Origin: JBCBKL01 sp963922565
Lineage (GTDB): Bacteria; Pseudomonadota; Alphaproteobacteria; Rhodobacterales; Rhodobacteraceae
DNA length: 64,000 bases
Direction of reading: 5' to 3'
Assembly (NCBI GenBank): GCA_963922565.1
Contig: CAWUIQ010000009.1
Span: 38,440 to 102,439 of the forward strand
Shown: piece after piece, positions 60,137 to 64,000 of the stretch
Position numbering within the stretch: position 1 is the first letter of the stretch
Layout of the letters: every line of letters starts with the position of its first letter
Notes under the pieces: model-generated
Databases searched by the model: none
Told to the model about the DNA's origin: nothing
Seen by the model: the letters and a program-made list of their open reading frames with translations, nothing else
Position numbers and translations under genes: made by a program

Positions 60137-61300
60137 ATGCGTCTTATTATTGCTCTACTTGTCCTGTTGCTGCCGTCGATGCTCTACGCCCAATGCGGCG
60201 GCGATTTCGGAACCTTCGTTAATGGATTGAAACGAGAGGCCGTATCAAAGGGCTTTGCCCCGCAGGCCGTCGACAGCTTTTTTGCATCAGTCAGGCGGGA
60301 TGAGGCCGTCATCAAGGCTGACCGCCGACAGGGTGTTTTTCAGAAGCCCTTTACCGACTTCGCACGCCGCCTGATCTCGCAAGATCGCATCGCGCGGGGC
60401 AACCGCAACGCAGATCGCTACGGTTCGACCTTTGCCACCATCGAGCGTCAATACGGGATCGATCCCGGTGTTCTTCTGGCCTTTTGGGCGTTCGAGACCG
60501 ATTACGGCGCTTTCCAGGGGGATTTCAACACGGCCAACGCGCTGGTGACGCTGTCACATGATTGCCGTAGGCCCGAGTTGTTCCGCCCTCAGGTTTTTGC
60601 GGCGCTGGAACTGTTCGCCCGTGGCGATTTTGACCCAAAGACCACCACGGGTGCATGGGCAGGCGAGATCGGTATGGTCCAGATGCTGCCACGCGACATC
60701 ATCGAAAACGGTGTCGATGCCGATGGGGACGGTGTCGTTTCGCTGAAAACCTCGGCCGAGGATGCGTTGGTATCTGGTGGCAAGATGCTGAGCAGCCTGG
60801 GCTGGCGACCGAACGAGCCATGGCTGCAGGAGGTTCAGGCGCCCGGCACCATGGATTGGAGCCTGAGCGGTCTCAACACCACCCTTTCAACCCGCGACTG
60901 GCAAGCCATGGGCGTCCGAGCGCGCTCGGGACAGCTCGCAGATCTGCCCGCTTCGCTGATCCTGCCGCAAGGCCACAAGGGGCCGGCCTTTCTGGCCTAT
61001 CCGAATTTCCGCGTCTATTTCGATTGGAACCAGAGTTTCACCTATGTCTTGACCGCCGCCTATTTCGCCACGCGGTTCGAGGGGGCGCCCGTCTTTGACG
61101 CGCGCAATCCGGAACCCGGGCTGGGTGCAAACGAGATGAAGCGCCTGCAAACGATCCTGCAGGGCCGCGGCTATGATGTCGGCAAGATTGACGCCATTCT
61201 GGGCGCGGGAACGCGGGCAGCGGTTCAGGCGGAGCAGAAACGGCTGGGCCTTCCGGCGGATGGCTGGCCGACACCCGCCTTGCTGTCGGCGTTGCGGTGA
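60137..61300 (+). CDS. Lytic murein transglycosylase (MltB type) with peptidoglycan-binding domain
   Basis: 387 residues with a Sec signal peptide (about 1-18). SLT_2 core: IERQYGIDPGVLLAFWAFET with catalytic Glu, GAWAGEIGMVQMLPRDIIE, and YPNFRVYFDWNQSFTYVLTA. A C-terminal PG_binding_1 domain (about 330-385: MKRLQTILQGRGYDVGKIDA) follows. Cleaves glycan strands in the periplasm. Starts 3 bp after cbiB. Confidence 0.93.
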   Translation: MRLIIALLVLLLPSMLYAQCGGDFGTFVNGLKREAVSKGFAPQAVDSFFASVRRDEAVIKADRRQGVFQKPFTDFARRLISQDRIARGNRNADRYGSTFATIERQYGIDPGVLLAFWAFETDYGAFQGDFNTANALVTLSHDCRRPELFRPQVFAALELFARGDFDPKTTTGAWAGEIGMVQMLPRDIIENGVDADGDGVVSLKTSAEDALVSGGKMLSSLGWRPNEPWLQEVQAPGTMDWSLSGLNTTLSTRDWQAMGVRARSGQLADLPASLILPQGHKGPAFLAYPNFRVYFDWNQSFTYVLTAAYFATRFEGAPVFDARNPEPGLGANEMKRLQTILQGRGYDVGKIDAILGAGTRAAVQAEQKRLGLPADGWPTPALLSALR

Positions 61301-61312
61301 AGGACTAGCCGC

Positions 61313-64000
61313 TCAGGCGACCAGTTTTTCGGCTTTCTTGAGATCGACGGAAACCAGTTGGCTGACCCCCTGCTCGGCCATCGTGACCCCGAACAGCCGA
61401 TCCATCCGCGCCATGGTGACCGCGTGGTGGGTGATGATCAGAAAGCGCGTTTCTGTCCGGCGGCACATCTCGTCCAGAAGATCGCAGAACCGGGTCACGT
61501 TCGCATCGTCGAGCGGGGCGTCAACCTCGTCAAGCACACAGATCGGGGCCGGATTGGCGAGGAAGACGGCAAAGATCAGCGCCATAGCCGTCAGGGTCTG
61601 TTCACCACCCGAAAGCAGGCTGAGCGTGCTGAGCTTTTTGCCCGGGGGCTGGCACATGATCTCAAGCCCCGCCTCGAGCGGATCGTCGCTTTCGACCATG
61701 ACGAGGTTTGCCTCGCCACCTCCGAAGAGGTGGGTAAAGAGCAGGGAAAAGTTGCTGTTGACCTGTTCGAAGGCGGTCAGCAACCGCTCGCGCCCCTCTT
61801 TGTTGAGGCTCGCGATCCCGCTGCGCAAAGTGCTGATCGCCTCTTCGAGGTCCGCTTTTTCGGATGACAGCGTCGAATGCTCTTGCTCGACCTCGCGCGC
61901 GTCTTCCTCGGCCCGCAGGTTCACGGCACCCAGGGCATCGCGCTGCCGCTTGAGGCGGTTCACCTCGGCCTCGAGCGCTTCGGCGTCCGGCATCTGATCC
62001 GGCTGCGCTTCAAGAGCGTTCAAGAGCTGGTTCGGCGTGACCTGACGCTCTTCGGCAATGCGTTCTGCCGCGGCAGTGACCGTCTCGCGCGCGGCTTCGG
62101 CGCGGGCATCCGACCGGGCGCGGGCCTCGCGCGCTTCGCTTGCCACCCGCTCGGCCTCACGTTCGGCAGTCGTCGCCTCGCGTAAAGCCCCTTCAGCCTT
62201 GGAAAGCGCATCGGCCGACTTCGCCTTGCGGCTTTCGGCACGCGCGATCTCTTCACCCAGTGTTTCGCGCTGCGCGGCAAGGGTGCCGGGAACGGCGCGT
62301 GCGGTTTCAAGCTCTTCCTCGGAAGTCGTTTTGCGCTCGGTCAGTTCGGCGCTGCGTGTCTCGGCGGTTTCGAACCGGTGGCGCCAGCCGCTGATCTCTT
62401 TCGCGATTTCCTGCGACCGTTTCGTGCGGGCCTCGCCCGTGCGGCGGATGTCATCGTGATCACTGCGACGGGACATCATCGTGATTCGGGCCGCTTCGAC
62501 CGTCATCTTGATGTCTTCGACCTCCACGCGTGCCGCTGCCAGATCGCCCAGTTCGGCCATCGCTTTTTCGGCCTCGGCAACGCGCTGGCGGGCAGCCATG
62601 GCTTCGTCTTCGTGGCGGGTGACGGACAGGCCTAGCGATGACAGCTTGCCCTCGGCCAGATTGCGGTCAGCCTCTGCGCGGCTCAGCGTCCGCGCGGCCT
62701 CAGCCACATTGCGGTCGGCTGCCTTTCGCGCTTCGCGGGCCTGACGGTCGGCTTCGGTCAACTCCTTCAGCCGTGCCGACAGTGTCTCATGCGCGCGGCG
62801 GGCGCCATCTGCCCGCGCCTCTGCCTGGGCTAGACCTTGCTTGAGTTCCTCAAGCCGGTTTAGCTGCTCGAGCCGCAGCGCAGCAGCGCTCGGGGCATCC
62901 TCGGCCCAGGCGCGGTATCCGTCCCATCTCCAGAGATCGCCGTCCTGCGATACAAGTCGCTGGCCGGGCTTCAGGTCCGCCTGCAGCTCGGGGCCCGCAT
63001 CAGCATCGACAAGGCCGATCTGATCGAGGCGACGTTGCAGCACGTCCGGCACATCGACAAAAAGCGAGAGCGGTTTGACCCCGCCCGGCAGGGCCTGCGG
63101 TTGCCCATACGGAGGCAGCGCTGTCCAGCCCGATGGCCCATCAGCGGATACCGCTGGCGCACGCAGGTCATCGGCGAGTGCTGCGCCCAAGGCTTTTTCA
63201 TAACCCGTCTTGACCTGGACCAGATCGATGATCTGACCGTCCTCGGCCGTATCGCGGGCCACGACCTTGGCCAGCGCCCCCGCTTCGGCCCGCAGCGCGT
63301 TCACCTCACCCTCAGCCTCGGATCGTTCCGCACGCGCCTCGACCTCCCGGCCCTGCGTCTCGGTCCGGGCATCGTCGGCGGCGATCAGCGTTTCCTCGGC
63401 AGCCTGTGCGGTTGCCTCGGCGGTCTGGAGTGCGATTTCGGCCTTGGCAAAGTCCTCACCCGCGCGGGCCAGCGTCGCCTCGCTGGAAGCGACCGCCTCG
63501 CGGGCCTTGGCCGCATCGGCCTCGGACCGGGTTTGCGCCTTGCGGCTTTCTTCCAACATCCGTTCGGCCGATCCGTGGCGCGCGGCAAGACGGGCAACAT
63601 CTTCGGTCTGTTCTGCAAGCGCCTCTTCGCGGGCCTGCAATACCTCGGCAGCCTCGCGGGCCGACGCGGCCGCGGTTTCAAGCAGCGCCTCATGACCTTC
63701 GGACGCCTTGCCGATCTCGCCCACCTCCCATTCGAGGCGCTTGATCGTTTCCTCGGCGTCGCGGTTCAGCGCCGCTTCGCGCTCGATATCGCGGGCCAGC
63801 TGGTCGATCCGGCCCGTCAGTGTCTCGATTGTCCGTTGCGCCTGCGTCTCTTGATCAGCGAGGGTGTCGCGCTGGACTGAGAGGCGTTGCAGGACGGCAG
63901 CGGCGATCGTCTCTTCTTCGCGCAGCGGCGGCAGCGCCTCTTCGGCTTCGGCCCGATCCTTGGCTGCGACACGCACCGCGCCCTCGGCCTGCGCCGCCGC
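61313..64000 (-). CDS. smc: Chromosome segregation protein SMC, C-terminal part (gene runs off the window)
   Basis: About 895 residues are visible. Hinge region (IIDLVQVKTGYEKALGAALA) flanked by long Ala/Glu/Arg-rich coiled coils. The C-terminal ATPase head has the signature LSLLSGGEQTLTAMALIFAV, Walker B PICVLDEVDAPLDDANV and the switch-like FLIITHHAVTMARMD. The N-terminal Walker A lies outside. Condenses chromosomes with ScpA/B. Confidence 0.95.
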   Translation of the reverse strand, partial: AAAQAEGAVRVAAKDRAEAEEALPPLREEETIAAAVLQRLSVQRDTLADQETQAQRTIETLTGRIDQLARDIEREAALNRDAEETIKRLEWEVGEIGKASEGHEALLETAAASAREAAEVLQAREEALAEQTEDVARLAARHGSAERMLEESRKAQTRSEADAAKAREAVASSEATLARAGEDFAKAEIALQTAEATAQAAEETLIAADDARTETQGREVEARAERSEAEGEVNALRAEAGALAKVVARDTAEDGQIIDLVQVKTGYEKALGAALADDLRAPAVSADGPSGWTALPPYGQPQALPGGVKPLSLFVDVPDVLQRRLDQIGLVDADAGPELQADLKPGQRLVSQDGDLWRWDGYRAWAEDAPSAAALRLEQLNRLEELKQGLAQAEARADGARRAHETLSARLKELTEADRQAREARKAADRNVAEAARTLSRAEADRNLAEGKLSSLGLSVTRHEDEAMAARQRVAEAEKAMAELGDLAAARVEVEDIKMTVEAARITMMSRRSDHDDIRRTGEARTKRSQEIAKEISGWRHRFETAETRSAELTERKTTSEEELETARAVPGTLAAQRETLGEEIARAESRKAKSADALSKAEGALREATTAEREAERVASEAREARARSDARAEAARETVTAAAERIAEERQVTPNQLLNALEAQPDQMPDAEALEAEVNRLKRQRDALGAVNLRAEEDAREVEQEHSTLSSEKADLEEAISTLRSGIASLNKEGRERLLTAFEQVNSNFSLLFTHLFGGGEANLVMVESDDPLEAGLEIMCQPPGKKLSTLSLLSGGEQTLTAMALIFAVFLANPAPICVLDEVDAPLDDANVTRFCDLLDEMCRRTETRFLIITHHAVTMARMDRLFGVTMAEQGVSQLVSVDLKKAEKLVA

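Noticed and set aside
63035..63880. 281-residue plus-strand frame opposite smc coiled coil
   Set aside because: Leu/Gly/Arg-rich shadow of Ala/Glu coiled-coil codons.

Overview
The window is a stretch of chromosome from a marine-type alphaproteobacterium, most likely a Rhodobacterales/Roseobacter-group organism. The main reasons are the GC-rich coding, the ChvG-ChvI / short HprK / RapZ / EIIA / HPr block next to pckA, an ethylmalonyl-CoA-pathway type methylsuccinyl-CoA dehydrogenase, alphaproteobacterial cobC-cbiB genes and several small families typical of roseobacters. Gene density is very high, with many 4-bp stop/start overlaps. No insertion sequence, prophage, CRISPR array or rRNA was seen.

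Layout. 1-1295: the 5' end of murA with a small basic upstream gene, tRNA-Thr(GGT), and an isoprenylcysteine-methyltransferase-like membrane protein. 1561-15805: a large phosphonate (C-P lyase) locus. It holds phnC-D-E1-E2, a hexapeptide acyltransferase, a second PhnM-like amidohydrolase and the regulator phnF on the minus strand, then phnG-H-I, phnJ, a NIPSNAP-like gene, phnK-L-N, a DUF1045 2H-phosphoesterase on the minus strand, and phnM. Two Pho-box arrays (7-mers repeated every 11 bp) precede phnC and phnG. 15811-24374: parC, an SH3 protein, an SDR, a HIG1-like small membrane protein, PduO adenosyltransferase, etfBA, a DUF6473-like protein and 3-hydroxybutyryl-CoA dehydrogenase. 24371-31650: an acyltransferase, the PTS regulatory genes ptsH/EIIA/rapZ/hprK, chvGI, and divergent pckA. 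31647-36899: a poorly known pair (GNAT-like protein and LysR-like HTH protein), an XRE regulator, methylsuccinyl-CoA dehydrogenase, a TetR regulator and a META-type lipoprotein.

36883-46816 (minus strand): a housekeeping block in transcriptional order folK, rpoZ, relA/spoT, DUF2062, pdxJ, a secreted hypothetical, a LysE-type exporter, acpS, lepB, rnc, era, DUF1491, recO. 46913-52624: an NYN-domain protein, ispH, a YHYH-domain protein, then a chain of five overlapping genes (LysE exporter, DUF1905, DUF3429, methyltransferase, rnhA). 52699-57777: a MalY/PatB aminotransferase under a CRP-like palindrome, def, a catalytically degenerate def paralogue, fmt, small proteins and a glutathionyl-hydroquinone reductase. 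57759-64000: an atypical receiver protein, cobC, cbiB, an MltB-type lytic transglycosylase and the C-terminal part of smc.

How they work together. The phn genes import phosphonates and break the C-P bond under phosphate starvation, passing ribosyl intermediates through PhnM and PhnN. No phnP is visible here, so the 2H phosphoesterase (DUF1045) is a natural candidate for the cyclic-phosphodiester step. etfBA, the hydroxybutyryl-CoA dehydrogenase and Mcd belong to acyl-CoA/C2 assimilation. HprK, HPr, EIIA, RapZ and ChvGI form a regulatory PTS next to the gluconeogenic enzyme PckA. The most unusual points are the additions to the C-P lyase operon, the def paralogue with two changed active-site residues, and several phased or palindromic sites between genes.
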